64,000 nucleotides of DNA from CAWBRT01 sp963832785. GTDB lineage: Bacteria > Acidobacteriota > Terriglobia > Terriglobales > Acidobacteriaceae. The notes beneath the pieces are model-generated. The model was not told the origin of the DNA. It did no database searches and was given only the letters and a program-made list of their open reading frames with translations. The DNA is taken from positions 2,170,001 through 2,234,000 of the forward strand of contig CAWHVF010000005.1 of assembly GCA_963832785.1 (NCBI GenBank). Reading direction: 5' to 3'. Positions 52,866 through 61,585 of the stretch are shown here, piece after piece; position 1 is the first letter of the stretch; every line of letters begins with the position of its first letter. The position numbers and the translations under genes are program-made.

Positions 52866-54148
52866 CACCCCAGAAACAGTGGCCTGATGTGCCGCTCATA
52901 GAGATTGGCGGTGACGTTGCGCGCGATCGATTCCTCGCAGGCGTCCACCGTCTCCAGGTAGCGGCGGCCCAGCTTGGCGGCAATCTTGTATCCCACGTGG
53001 ATCAACTGGCGCAGGTTAGGGTTGTATTCGGCACAACGTTCGTCATGGCGTAATGCGCGGGCATAGCGTTCGCCACTCCATCCATTTACCTCGGCGGGGA
53101 GAGGCAGTTTCGCGGCATCGATGTCGATGACCGCAGCGTAAGGCGTGCACAGCTCCTGGCGGTGCGCGTACGCCTCGGCATAGATTTGCCTGGCCAGCGC
53201 GAGGCCATCCCCTCCGGCCTCGGACAAGCCGATCACTTCTTCCAGCCAGGTGGTTCCGGCGGTTTTCACGTGCACGCCCACGCCCATATCGCGCAGGGCG
53301 CGGTTAATGGCCGGATAGATGGAGAACTTGTCGCTGCCGGAATGGACGCTCAGCTTCAACTCCGGCGGCAGCCCATACAGGCGCGCGGCATACCCGGCCA
53401 CGGCGACATCGCCACGAAACTCCGCCTCGAAGCGGCGCGGATCTCCCACATAGTCGACGCCCTTGTTGAAGCGGCCGGTGAACTTCGGGGCGACGGTCTG
53501 CACGGGAACCCCTTCGTCCGCCAATGCCGCCAGGATTACGAGCAATTCCTCCGGCGTCTGCGGCGAGTCGGTCTCGTCCATCGAGACCTCGGTAATGAAG
53601 CTTCCCCGGCCGCGCGCGGACTCAATTCGGCGGTAGATTCGGCCCGCCATTTGCACCGCGGAAAGGTACTTGTGCGCGACACGCAAGGCGATGGAGGTCG
53701 AGAGCTCCAGCGGGCGCTCCTGGCCAGCCAGTTCAACCGGCCGCAGCAGCTCGGGATGGCCGGCGAGGAAGCGGTCCACGGCAGAAGTCTCGGCCGGCGC
53801 GCCGATGGCGGCAGCCACGTCGATGGTGAAGAAATCGCTGGATTGCAGATATCCGTCCACCGTTTCCATGGTGATGTGGTCGGCGTCGATATGGAACGGC
53901 CTGGTCCAGTTGAGCTCCCGCACTGCCGCCTCGACGGCGGTGCGCACGCTGTCCGGGGCGGAGCCGACGATGAGATGTTCGCGGTGGGATTTGTTCCACA
54001 CCGGAATGACATCCACTCCATGCTCGGCGGCCAGCATGCAGGCGCGCAGTTGCGCCTTGGCCTGGCGGGCAAAGCGGTCGCCAACGCCAAAGGAATACTT
54101 CGCCAGCGGCAGGCCAGGCTTGGCAAGCTGCGGAATCGGCGCCATCAT
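52826..54148 (-). CDS. uxaE: Tagaturonate/fructuronate epimerase, UxaE type
   Basis: 440 residues. Expected to interconvert D-tagaturonate and D-fructuronate in hexuronate catabolism. Blocks I associate with the UxaE family: YSFGVGDRFARQAKAQLRAC at the start, DADHITMETVDGYL, FITEVSMDETDSPQTPEELL, QTVAPKFTGRFNKGVDYVGD and KLSVHSGSDKFSIYPAINRA, with Asp/His residues plausible for metal binding. GGAGGAGATGACAC precedes the ATG. No other uronate gene is nearby. The 3' end overlaps the CHAT gene by 40 bp in antiparallel. Confidence 0.85.
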   Translation of the reverse strand: MMAPIPQLAKPGLPLAKYSFGVGDRFARQAKAQLRACMLAAEHGVDVIPVWNKSHREHLIVGSAPDSVRTAVEAAVRELNWTRPFHIDADHITMETVDGYLQSSDFFTIDVAAAIGAPAETSAVDRFLAGHPELLRPVELAGQERPLELSTSIALRVAHKYLSAVQMAGRIYRRIESARGRGSFITEVSMDETDSPQTPEELLVILAALADEGVPVQTVAPKFTGRFNKGVDYVGDPRRFEAEFRGDVAVAGYAARLYGLPPELKLSVHSGSDKFSIYPAINRALRDMGVGVHVKTAGTTWLEEVIGLSEAGGDGLALARQIYAEAYAHRQELCTPYAAVIDIDAAKLPLPAEVNGWSGERYARALRHDERCAEYNPNLRQLIHVGYKIAAKLGRRYLETVDACEESIARNVTANLYERHIRPLFLGCYLQLPIKMKGAQ

Positions 54149-54357
54149 GTGTCATCTCCTCCGCTCGTAGCCGGCAATGGCAACGGCGTTTTGCTTTCTC
54201 TCCCGGGCTGCTGCTACGCAGCATAGCACGGTGGCGTTTTTCCCATGCTCCGTGGTGAATCATGACCGCCACAATGAGCGGGCCGCAGCCGGTAAAATCC
54301 TGCGGCGGCAAAACGCCACGAACACCGTTCCGCCCAGCGGGCTATACTGCAGGAGTA

Positions 54358-54486
54358 ATGCCTGCCTACCAGACCGCTGTCTCGGAGCTATACCGGCTGG
54401 GCCACGAGCTGTACCGGACCCCGTCTTACAAATTCGATCTGAAGCACATGCGCGCGCTCTGCCAGGCGCTGGGAATTGAAGCGTGA
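54358..54486 (+). pseudogene. Fragment resembling the N-terminus of FolC
   Basis: 42 residues after GCAGGAGTA-ATG: MPAYQTAVSELYRLGHELYR, then TPSYKFDLKHMRALCQALGI, EA, stop. This resembles the first 40 residues of folylpolyglutamate synthase (the xY..AV..LY.LG.EL ... KFDL..MR.L..ALG pattern), but no ATP-binding GTNGKGS part follows in any frame. It may be a relic of folC or a free-standing small protein; the good ribosome site keeps the second option open. Confidence 0.5.
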
Positions 54487-54555
54487 GGCGGACGATGTTC
54501 ACCCCGCCTCTCTATCGGTTATCCTGTCAATGAATAGGGGAGAGCGCGGCCTGGC

Positions 54556-55371
54556 GTGGCAGACATTCACAATCCAAGTGCGTGGCAGCGGATTTGTTCG
54601 TACCTGGTCTTTGATCCGCTGATTTATCTCTATACGGTGGTGCTGGGCACAGCCTCGCTGCTCTGCTCTCTGTGGGACCGTGATGGGCGCGGGCAACACC
54701 GCGTTGCCCGGCTGTGGTCCTGGCTGATTCTCAAGACGGTGAACTGCCCGCTAACCATAATCGGCGCGGAAAACCTGGATGGTTTACGCTCATGTATTTA
54801 CGCGTGCAACCACATTTCCGCGCTGGATATTCCCGTGCTCTACCACGCCCTGCCCTTTCAGTTCCGCATCATGGCCAAGCGCGAGCTGTTCCGTTACCCC
54901 TTCCTGGGATGGCATTTGCGGCGCTCGGGGCAGATTCCGATCGACCGGGAGAACGCGCGCTCTTCGCTGAGCAGCCTGCGGCAGGCCAGCGAAACCGTTC
55001 GCCGGGGGATGCCGCTGCTGGTCTTTCCCGAAGGCGGACGTTCGGCCAATGGGCAGGTGCAGCCGTTTCTGGGCGGCGCCTTTTTCGTCGCCATCCGGGC
55101 CGGGGTGCCGATAGTGCCCATGGCCATAGCGGGCAGCTTTGAGGCGGTGCCGATGAACAGCTTCGTCGTCAAGCCGCGGCCGCTGATGCTGGTGGTGGGC
55201 AAGCCGATCTCGCCGGAGGGGTTCTCGCCCAGAGAGATGGACCGGCTGGCGGCCGTGGCGCAGAAGGCGGTCGAGGACCTGTACTATGCCCGCGCCCAAG
55301 TGAGCGACCCCCGGGGCGAGCCGGCGCTGCCGGCAACCCCAAGCGCCACGCCGAGCCAGGGTGCTCGGTAA
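54556..55371 (+). CDS. plsC: 1-acyl-sn-glycerol-3-phosphate acyltransferase
   Basis: 271 residues; acylates lysophosphatidic acid to phosphatidic acid at the inner membrane. N-terminal hydrophobic segment (YLVFDPLIYLYTVVLGTASL), catalytic NHISALD (His86, Asp91), then RSGQIPIDRENARSSLSSLR, FPEGGRSANGQVQPFLGG (substrate-binding) and AGVPIVPMAIAGSFEAVP. GTG start at 54556; GGGGAGAG is about 11 nt upstream. The Pro/Ala tail (PALPATPSATPSQGAR) is probably unstructured. Hairpins follow the gene. Confidence 0.92.
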   Translation: MADIHNPSAWQRICSYLVFDPLIYLYTVVLGTASLLCSLWDRDGRGQHRVARLWSWLILKTVNCPLTIIGAENLDGLRSCIYACNHISALDIPVLYHALPFQFRIMAKRELFRYPFLGWHLRRSGQIPIDRENARSSLSSLRQASETVRRGMPLLVFPEGGRSANGQVQPFLGGAFFVAIRAGVPIVPMAIAGSFEAVPMNSFVVKPRPLMLVVGKPISPEGFSPREMDRLAAVAQKAVEDLYYARAQVSDPRGEPALPATPSATPSQGAR

Positions 55372-55418
55372 ATGGGTTGGAAGCCAGACCCACGGGTCTT
55401 CGGATTACTGCGATAATT

Positions 55419-55452
55419 GTGGAAGCCCAAGCCTGAAGGCGCGGGCTTCCAC
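55419..55452. repeat. GTGGAAGCCC/GGGCTTCCAC hairpin
   Basis: GTGGAAGCCC (55419-55428) pairs perfectly with GGGCTTCCAC (55443-55452); AGCGGCgtgaaGCCGCT follows. It belongs to the same GTGGAAGC-flanked palindrome family as the blocks at 16822 and 44560. Confidence 0.65.
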
Positions 55453-55526
55453 GGCGCATCGAGAGGTTAGCGGCGTGAAGCCGCTGTGTTCAACCTCATT
55501 TGCAATTGATTGAGCCATCACCGCAA

Positions 55527-56303
55527 ATGCAACCACGAATCGCGATTCCGAGCCCCAAGTCGGACGCCGCCTACTCCGGGCGAGTCTTGCCGGACTATAC
55601 GGGAGCGGTCAGCTTTGCCGGCGGCGAACCGGTTGTCGTCTCCCTGACCTCTACCCCGGCCGAGGTCGCGCAGGTGGTCAAGAGCTGCGCCGGCGTCATG
55701 CTGCCTGGTAGTCCAGCCGATCTCGATCCGCAGAAGTACGGTGAGCCGCACCATCCGCGCACCGCCCCGGCCGACGCGGCGCGGGAGATGGTTGATGACC
55801 TGCTGCTGCAGGACGCGCACAACATGCGCAAGCCGATTCTCGGCATCTGCTTCGGCATACAGTCGCTGAACGTCTGGCGCACCGGAACGCTGTTGCAGCA
55901 TATCGAGTCACCGGTACTGCATGAGCGTCCGGAGGGCTCCGCTCCGGGGACGGTGATTACCCATCCGGCGGTCATCGAGGCCGGCTCCCGGCTGGCGGCA
56001 ATCATTGCTGCGGCCAAGCAGCTCACGATCACCGTAAACTCATCTCACCACCAGGCGGTAGCCTTGCCGGGGGACGGCCTGCGGGTGGTGGCACGCTCGC
56101 CACAGGACAGCATTATCGAGGCGGTTGAAGGCACGGACGCCGACCACTTCGTCCTGGGCGTGCAGTGGCACCCCGAGCGCACTTACCGGCAGGATGCGAG
56201 CTCGCAGGCGATTTTTTCCGCGCTCGTAGAGGCGGCTCGCCGCTGGCATCGGCGGATGGCGCGCGGCGTCGGCGACTTCGAAACCGTCTCGCGCAGGGTG
56301 TAG
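55527..56303 (+). CDS. Gamma-glutamyl-GABA hydrolase/class I GATase-like protein
   Basis: 258 residues from MQPRIAIPSPKSDAAYSGRV. Class I glutamine amidotransferase fold (peptidase C26/PuuD-like) with nucleophile Cys108 in LGICFGIQSLNV and His215/Glu217 in LGVQWHPERTY. SSHHQAVALPGDGLRVVARS is typical of the PuuD/gamma-Glu hydrolase group. It may hydrolyse gamma-glutamyl compounds. No Shine-Dalgarno before this ATG; TTG 55500 is an alternative start. The C-terminal stretch (RRWHRRMARGVGDFETVSRR) extends beyond the domain. Confidence 0.87.
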   Translation: MQPRIAIPSPKSDAAYSGRVLPDYTGAVSFAGGEPVVVSLTSTPAEVAQVVKSCAGVMLPGSPADLDPQKYGEPHHPRTAPADAAREMVDDLLLQDAHNMRKPILGICFGIQSLNVWRTGTLLQHIESPVLHERPEGSAPGTVITHPAVIEAGSRLAAIIAAAKQLTITVNSSHHQAVALPGDGLRVVARSPQDSIIEAVEGTDADHFVLGVQWHPERTYRQDASSQAIFSALVEAARRWHRRMARGVGDFETVSRRV

Positions 56304-56385
56304 GCTGGCCGCCTTCGGCTGGGCGCCAACCAGGCCGTGTTCCTGGTGGTCGCAGGCAAGCGCCAGCCGCAAAAGAGGAGTTTGC

Positions 56386-57252
56386 TTGAAAAGACTTTTT
56401 GCAGTGTTGCTGATCCTGGGCTGTTCGCTGGCGCCTGTCGGGGCGCAGAACGCTTCCCAGCCCGCCACCGCCCAGAGCGCGCCGGGCGCTGCCTCGTCGG
56501 CAGATGCGGAGTCGCAAAAGGCGCGGGCGCTGCTGGACAAGATGATCGCCGCCTTGGGAGGCGACGCCTATCTCACCTTGTCCACCCGCTCCGAACAGGG
56601 CCGCACCTACGGCTACGACCGCGGCCAGGCCAAGGGACTCGCCACCGACTACTGGTCGTTCTGGTCGTACCCGGACAAGGACCGCACGGAAGTCACCAAA
56701 AAGCGCGACATCATAAATATCCACAACGGCGACCGGGGCTATGAAATTACCTACCGGGGAACGGCCGCGCTGCCGGACAAGCAGATGCAGGATTACCTGC
56801 GCCGCCGTGACTGCTCGCTGGAAGTGGTGCTGCGCCAGTGGCTGAAAGATCCCAAAACGCTGGTGCTCTATGGCGGGCGCAACGTGATCGAAAACCGGCA
56901 GGTAGAGCAGGTCACGCTGCTGAATGCCGAGGACAGGTCGGTCACCATCGCCATCGATGCCAACGATTACCTGCCGATCCGCAAGTCGTTCACCTACCGC
57001 GATCCGCTTGATCACCTGAAAACCGAAGAGGCTGATACCTACGGCAACTACCGGCCCGAGCAGGGAATGCTGACCGCCCACATCATCGTGCACACGCGCA
57101 ACGGCGAAACCACCTCGGAGCGCTTTTTGACCAAGGTCGAGTACAATCCGCAGCTCAGCCCTTCCCTGTTCGAGGCCAAGGTGACCTATGATCCAGCGCC
57201 GGGGCGGCATTCGCCAGAGTTGCCTTTGTCGGGAGGGACACCCCAATGGTAG
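56386..57252 (+). CDS. Secreted protein, outer-membrane-lipoprotein-sorting-like
   Basis: 288 residues with signal peptide (LFAVLLILGCSLAPVGAQ). TTG start with AAGAGGAG 7 nt upstream. The body is beta-rich and recalls a LolA-like/lipoprotein-carrier fold: LLDKMIAALGGDAYLTLSTR, DYWSFWSYPDKDRTEVTKKR, DRGYEITYRG, VTLLNAEDRSVTIAIDANDY, LPIRKSFTYRDPLDHLKTEE. This DUF-like pattern is common in Acidobacteriota secreted proteins (from memory). Function unknown. Thirty-two bp upstream of the next small gene. Confidence 0.72.
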   Translation: MKRLFAVLLILGCSLAPVGAQNASQPATAQSAPGAASSADAESQKARALLDKMIAALGGDAYLTLSTRSEQGRTYGYDRGQAKGLATDYWSFWSYPDKDRTEVTKKRDIINIHNGDRGYEITYRGTAALPDKQMQDYLRRRDCSLEVVLRQWLKDPKTLVLYGGRNVIENRQVEQVTLLNAEDRSVTIAIDANDYLPIRKSFTYRDPLDHLKTEEADTYGNYRPEQGMLTAHIIVHTRNGETTSERFLTKVEYNPQLSPSLFEAKVTYDPAPGRHSPELPLSGGTPQW

Positions 57253-57284
57253 CGGAAGCATTTATCTGAAGTTCAGGTTTATCC

Positions 57285-57680
57285 ATGTCTTCCGAGCGCA
57301 GCTATTATCAGCGAATCTCCGAGCTTCTCGACCGCACCAGCGGCGGCCTCTCCGGCCTGGACCGAGAGCGGGCAGGCAACTTCCCGGCCGGAGCGATCAA
57401 GCGGGTGCTGATCCGGGCGTCGCTTCTGCTTTTGGCCCTGGCTGCCGTGGTTTTTGCCGCCGACTACGCGGTTCTGCGTTACCGCGCCGCCCGCCAATCC
57501 AATGCTTTCGACCATGTGCAGGTGCAGCGCATCTACTACATGCTGCAGAAGAACGGAAAAACCGAAATCATCCCCGGCGAAACCGAAACCCAGACCTGCG
57601 TTCGCTCCCTCTTCCCGCATCTTGGCTATAGTCCCTGCTGGTACGCCAGGCGGAGGACCGAAAGGCGCGTTGACATCTAG
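57285..57680 (+). CDS. Small single-pass membrane protein, unknown function
   Basis: 131 residues: soluble N-terminus (MSSERSYYQRISELLDRTSG), one transmembrane helix (about 42-62, LIRASLLLLALAAVVFAADY), then a periplasmic part with QRIYYMLQKNGKTEIIPGET, two Cys (TCVRSLF, SPCWYA) and a basic end. Gene-like composition and short spacing from the preceding gene suggest a shared transcript. No domain recognised. Confidence 0.6.
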   Translation: MSSERSYYQRISELLDRTSGGLSGLDRERAGNFPAGAIKRVLIRASLLLLALAAVVFAADYAVLRYRAARQSNAFDHVQVQRIYYMLQKNGKTEIIPGETETQTCVRSLFPHLGYSPCWYARRRTERRVDI

Positions 57681-57889
57681 GAGCTGCGGCAAACGAGCCG
57701 AAGCCCCGCCTCAGTTCATCTTGTTTGGGAGCAGCTCGTTAGCTCGCGATTTTGTCTCTCCGCCTCCTGGCCGGCGCTTTACAGCGGCGGCGGAACTGTA
57801 GTACAACTCGGGCAGTTCCTCCCGGCTTTTTAGAAATCGAGCACATAATTGGCGGCATGCGGAGGCTGGCGCTGTTTGCGAGGACTGCT

Positions 57890-58750
57890 GTGAAAATCAA
57901 CTCCAACAAGTGTGTTGCCTGCGGAAATTGCACCTACGTATGCCCCATGGGCGCCATCTACGTGGACCAGAAGATCAACCGGGCCACCGTGGACCAGGAC
58001 GAGTGCGTCGAGTGTTACACCTGCTTTAACGGCATGAGCAAGGAGCATCTCAATCCCAGCCTGGTTCGCGGGATGCGGGCCTTGTTCAAGATGCTGCGGC
58101 TGCGCTTCGATCCCGAGCCTGACGTCTGCCCCACTTCCGCCCTGGAGCCGGAAGAGCTGGCCTGGCCGCGGGTGGTGCGCCGCGCCTTCTCCGACCCGCG
58201 CGTGCCGCACGAGTCCACCGGGGTGCAGGGCCGCGGCACCGAAGAAGTGAAGACCAACGACATCAGCGGGCGCGTGCAGCGCGGCGAGGTCGGCTTCACC
58301 ATCGAGTTCGGCCGTCCTGGGGTGGGCGTGCGCTTCCATGAGATCCAGCGCATGACGCAGGCCCTGGCCGACGCCGGGATCGAATTCGAAAAGAAGAACC
58401 CGATCGCCATGCTGATGACCGACCCGAAGAAAGGCGCTATTCGCGAGGACATCCTCAACGAGAAGATTCTGTCGGCGATTGTCGAGATCAAGGTTCCCAT
58501 TGCGCGCATGGAGGAGGTCATTGGGCTGGTGCGCGAGGTCGAGCGCCAGTTGGATACGGTGATCGCCCTGGGCGTGGGCGCACGCTGCGAAGACAACGGC
58601 GCCGAACACGAGGTCATCCAGACACTGGAGCGGCTCGGATACAAACTGGAGCGCGCCAAGACCAACCTCGGCCTGGGCCGCATTACCAATCCAAGCGCAC
58701 TTACCGCCCCGGCAGCAGCGCCTGCCGGAGCCGCCGGGAGGCAGGCATGA
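57890..58750 (+). CDS. Ferredoxin-domain protein, split second cluster, unknown function
   Basis: 286 residues from GTG 57890 (GAGGA 5 nt upstream). First [4Fe-4S] motif Cys8-x2-Cys11-x2-Cys14-x3-Cys18. The second set is Cys39, 42, 45, but its fourth Cys (DVCPTSAL, Cys80) is 35 residues further on, so the cluster is split by an insertion. A second domain (about 120-270) starts GEVGFTIEFGRPGVGVRFHE and contains NPIAMLMTDPKKGAIREDIL and ERQLDTVIALGVGARCED. It overlaps the next gene by 4 bp (ATGA), so the two are coupled. Looks like an electron carrier or enzyme subunit; no named family recognised. Confidence 0.72.
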   Translation: MKINSNKCVACGNCTYVCPMGAIYVDQKINRATVDQDECVECYTCFNGMSKEHLNPSLVRGMRALFKMLRLRFDPEPDVCPTSALEPEELAWPRVVRRAFSDPRVPHESTGVQGRGTEEVKTNDISGRVQRGEVGFTIEFGRPGVGVRFHEIQRMTQALADAGIEFEKKNPIAMLMTDPKKGAIREDILNEKILSAIVEIKVPIARMEEVIGLVREVERQLDTVIALGVGARCEDNGAEHEVIQTLERLGYKLERAKTNLGLGRITNPSALTAPAAAPAGAAGRQA

Positions 58751-59424
58751 CGAACACGTTGCATCGCTACGGCAAATCGGAAAGCTTTCGCGACGACTAC
58801 GTCGTCTTTGCCATGCCCTGCCGCGGCAAGAACGACGAGGATTGCGTGCCCAAGCTGAAGCGCTTTCTGGAGATGGCGTTGCCTTTCAAGCCGGTGAACC
58901 TGGGCGACGCCATACATGGCGGGGCCTTCCGGCCATCAGCGGAGATGAACCCCACCGCGCACTGGACGCGCGAGATGAAGCCGGATTTCCACGCGGTGAT
59001 CGACAACCTGGACAGCTACACGACCGCCGCTGCGGTCTTTGACAACCTGCCGGCGGCGGAGGAGTTCGTCAAGGCGGTCAAGGCGGCCGATCTGGGCATG
59101 TGCATCAACATCTCGACCTCGATCGCCGGCGCCCAGAACTGCTGTGACGCCGCCAGCCAGAGCCGCCACAGCGTCGGCTACTCACTGGGCTTCCAGGGCA
59201 AGACGGAGAAGCTGCCCAACACTCAAGTTCTGTCTTTGACCACCATGTGCGGACACGGCATGATCAGCCACAGCTTCGCCAAGAAGATGGTCGACTGGGT
59301 AAAGGAGGGCCGCCGCACGCCCGAACAGGCCGCTGCCTACATGGCGCACTTCTGTTCCTGCGGCGTCTACAATCCGAGCCGGGCAAAGCGCATTCTGGAA
59401 GAAGCGCAGCACAAGATGGAGTAG
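58747..59424 (+). CDS. Cys-rich partner of the split ferredoxin, unknown function
   Basis: 225 residues, overlapping the previous gene as ATGA. Eight Cys: 25 and 33 (MPCRGKNDEDCVPK), 119 (MCINIS), 132/133 (NCCDAAS), 168 (TTMCGHGMISH), 203 and 205 (HFCSCGVYNPSRAKRI). The pattern suggests one or two metal or Fe-S sites. No transmembrane segment or signal. The HGMISHSFAKKMVDWVKEGR part resembles a helical substrate/cofactor site but I cannot name a family. It probably works with the ferredoxin-type subunit. Confidence 0.72.
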   Translation: MTNTLHRYGKSESFRDDYVVFAMPCRGKNDEDCVPKLKRFLEMALPFKPVNLGDAIHGGAFRPSAEMNPTAHWTREMKPDFHAVIDNLDSYTTAAAVFDNLPAAEEFVKAVKAADLGMCINISTSIAGAQNCCDAASQSRHSVGYSLGFQGKTEKLPNTQVLSLTTMCGHGMISHSFAKKMVDWVKEGRRTPEQAAAYMAHFCSCGVYNPSRAKRILEEAQHKME

Positions 59425-59431
59425 GGCCCCC

Positions 59432-59496
59432 CATCTGCGCAGTTTTCGCAGATGCGGAATTCTAATTCACCCACATCTGCCAAATTCAGGCAGATG
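59432..59496. repeat. Two tandem CATCTGC...GCAGATG hairpins
   Basis: CATCTGCG-7 nt-CGCAGATG (59432-59454) and CATCTGCC-7 nt-GGCAGATG (59474-59496), each followed by CGG-type sequence. They are near-identical in geometry and lie between the Fe-S operon and ilvB. Possibly terminators or intergenic repeats. Confidence 0.65.
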
Positions 59497-59761
59497 CGGG
59501 GCACCAGCGTGAAATCCTCGCAACCGGCGCTCATATACCGTCAGAGCAGACCGGCGGCAACCAGGGCCGGCGCTCGATCAGCTTACATCTCCTTAACTTC
59601 TGCTAATGCTCATGATTCTGCTAATGGCGTGTTCTGAACGCGCATCTTTCCCGCAGAATGCCGTAAACTAATTGGATACCCGTGAACGGCCTGCGGTCGC
59701 ATAGGCGAACCCACTCGGGGTGAGTGCGGTTCGGGGACTCCGATTCATTGACGAGGTAGCG

Positions 59762-61471
59762 ATGAAACTCACAGGGGCGGAAATTATTTGTGAAACACTG
59801 GCCAGGGTAGGCGTGCGCCACATCTTCGGTTATCCCGGCGGGGCCATTCTGCCGGCTTACGACGCGCTCGGACGGTCTCCGATCCACCACATCCTGGTGC
59901 GGCACGAGCAGGGAGCCACGCACATGGCGGACGGCTACGCCCGCGCCAGCGGCGGAGTCGGCACGGCGCTGGTGACCTCGGGGCCGGGGGCAACCAACAC
60001 GGTTACCGGCATAGCCACGGCCATGCTTGATTCCTCGCCCATCGTCTGCATCACCGGCCAGGTCAGCAGCAAGGTGCTGGGTTCGGACGCCTTCCAGGAG
60101 GTCGACATCACCGGCATCACCATGCCGATCACCAAGCACAACGTGGTTGTGACTCACGCCGAAGACGTAGCCCGCACCATTCGCGAAGCCTTCGTCATTG
60201 CCGCCGGCGGCCGCCCCGGTCCGGTTCTGGTCGACATAACCAAGGACGCGCAGCAGGGCACCTGCGAGTTCGAGTGGGAGGCAACCGCTCCGCAACTGCC
60301 GCTCAAACGCCAGCGCTCCATCAATATAGATGCCGAACTGGCCCATGCCATTGAGCTGATCAACAGCGCCAAGCGCCCGGTTATTCTGGCCGGGCACGGC
60401 ATCGTGATTTCCGGCGCGATGGAGGTTTTCCGCGAGTTTGTTCGCGCCACCGATATCCCGGTGGCGCTCACCTTGCTCGGCCTGGGCGTGTTTCCGGCCA
60501 GCGATCCGCTCAACCTCGGCATGATGGGCATGCACGGCGAGGCCTGGGTTAACCATGCCATCCAGGATTCCGACCTGCTGATCGCCGTCGGTATGCGCTT
60601 CGATGACCGCGTGACCGGCGACCTGCGTACCTACGCCGCGCGCGCTCACAAGATACACATCGAGATCGACCAGGCCGAGATCAACAAGAACGTAAAGGTC
60701 GACGTGGCCCTGGTGGGCGATGCCCGCCAGGTGCTGCAGCGCCTGCTGCCGCACGTGGAGAAGCGCGACCGCGGCGAGTGGCATTGCTACATCCGCAAGC
60801 TCAAGGGCGATGTGGCCGTGCGCGACATCCAGAATCTGCCTGACACCGGACACCTCTACGCCGCCCACGTCATCAACGATCTCTGGAAAGAAACCGGCGG
60901 CGAAGCCTTGGTGGTGACCGACGTCGGCCAGCACCAGATGTGGGAGGCGCAGTACTACCATCACAACCATCCGCGCTCGCTGGTCACCTCCGGCGGGTTG
61001 GGCACCATGGGCTTTGCCCTGCCGGCGGCCATCGGCGCCAAGGTTGCGCGGCCGGATGCGGAAGTCTGGGTCATCGTAGGCGACGGCGGTTTCCAGATGA
61101 CGATGTGCGAGCTTGCCACCATCGTCCAGGAGAAGCTGGATCTTAAGATCGCCATCATCAATAACGGCTACCTGGGGATGGTTCGCCAGTGGCAGGAATT
61201 TTTCTATGACAAGCGCTACGTGGCCACGCCGCTGGTAGCGCCTGATTTTTGCGCTCTGGCCAACGCCTTCGGTATCCGCAGCGAGAAGATAACCACCCGG
61301 CGCGAGGTTGTCCCGGCGGTGCGGGCGGCGCGCGAGATTCCCGAGACCGTGGTGCTGGACTTCCGCGTGGAGCAGGAGGACTCGGTCTACCCCATGGTGC
61401 CGGGCGGGGCGGCGCTGCACGAGATGATTCGCCGGCCAACGCCGCTGGTGGAAACCTCGCAGGACTCCTGA
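59762..61471 (+). CDS. ilvB: Acetolactate synthase large subunit
   Basis: 569 residues. TPP-dependent enzyme of branched-chain amino acid synthesis: condenses pyruvate with pyruvate or 2-oxobutyrate. ATG 59762 (MKLTGAEIICETLARVGV) has GAGG upstream; longer frames exist. Domains: N-terminal TPP Pyr domain with FGYPGGAILPAYDAL and the catalytic Glu in LVRHEQGATHMADGYARA, central FAD-like domain (about 190-330), and C-terminal PP domain with GDGGFQMTMCELATIVQEKL and IAIINNGYLGMVRQWQ. Followed by the regulatory subunit gene. Confidence 0.96.
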   Translation: MKLTGAEIICETLARVGVRHIFGYPGGAILPAYDALGRSPIHHILVRHEQGATHMADGYARASGGVGTALVTSGPGATNTVTGIATAMLDSSPIVCITGQVSSKVLGSDAFQEVDITGITMPITKHNVVVTHAEDVARTIREAFVIAAGGRPGPVLVDITKDAQQGTCEFEWEATAPQLPLKRQRSINIDAELAHAIELINSAKRPVILAGHGIVISGAMEVFREFVRATDIPVALTLLGLGVFPASDPLNLGMMGMHGEAWVNHAIQDSDLLIAVGMRFDDRVTGDLRTYAARAHKIHIEIDQAEINKNVKVDVALVGDARQVLQRLLPHVEKRDRGEWHCYIRKLKGDVAVRDIQNLPDTGHLYAAHVINDLWKETGGEALVVTDVGQHQMWEAQYYHHNHPRSLVTSGGLGTMGFALPAAIGAKVARPDAEVWVIVGDGGFQMTMCELATIVQEKLDLKIAIINNGYLGMVRQWQEFFYDKRYVATPLVAPDFCALANAFGIRSEKITTRREVVPAVRAAREIPETVVLDFRVEQEDSVYPMVPGGAALHEMIRRPTPLVETSQDS

Positions 61472-61585
61472 GGAGCAATTTGAATTTGAAGGGGCGCCCC
61501 AGGCCCCGTGCCGCGCAGTCCGGCGCTGACCTGGGGCAAGGTCAGCCGGACAGCAGCGGGCGGCCATTATCCCCTTGAGGACGAA

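Noticed and set aside
57715..57780. tRNA-like GGGAGCAGCTCGTTAGCTCGCG segment
   Set aside because: No acceptor stem or TTCGAATC-type T-loop; chance similarity in a gap.
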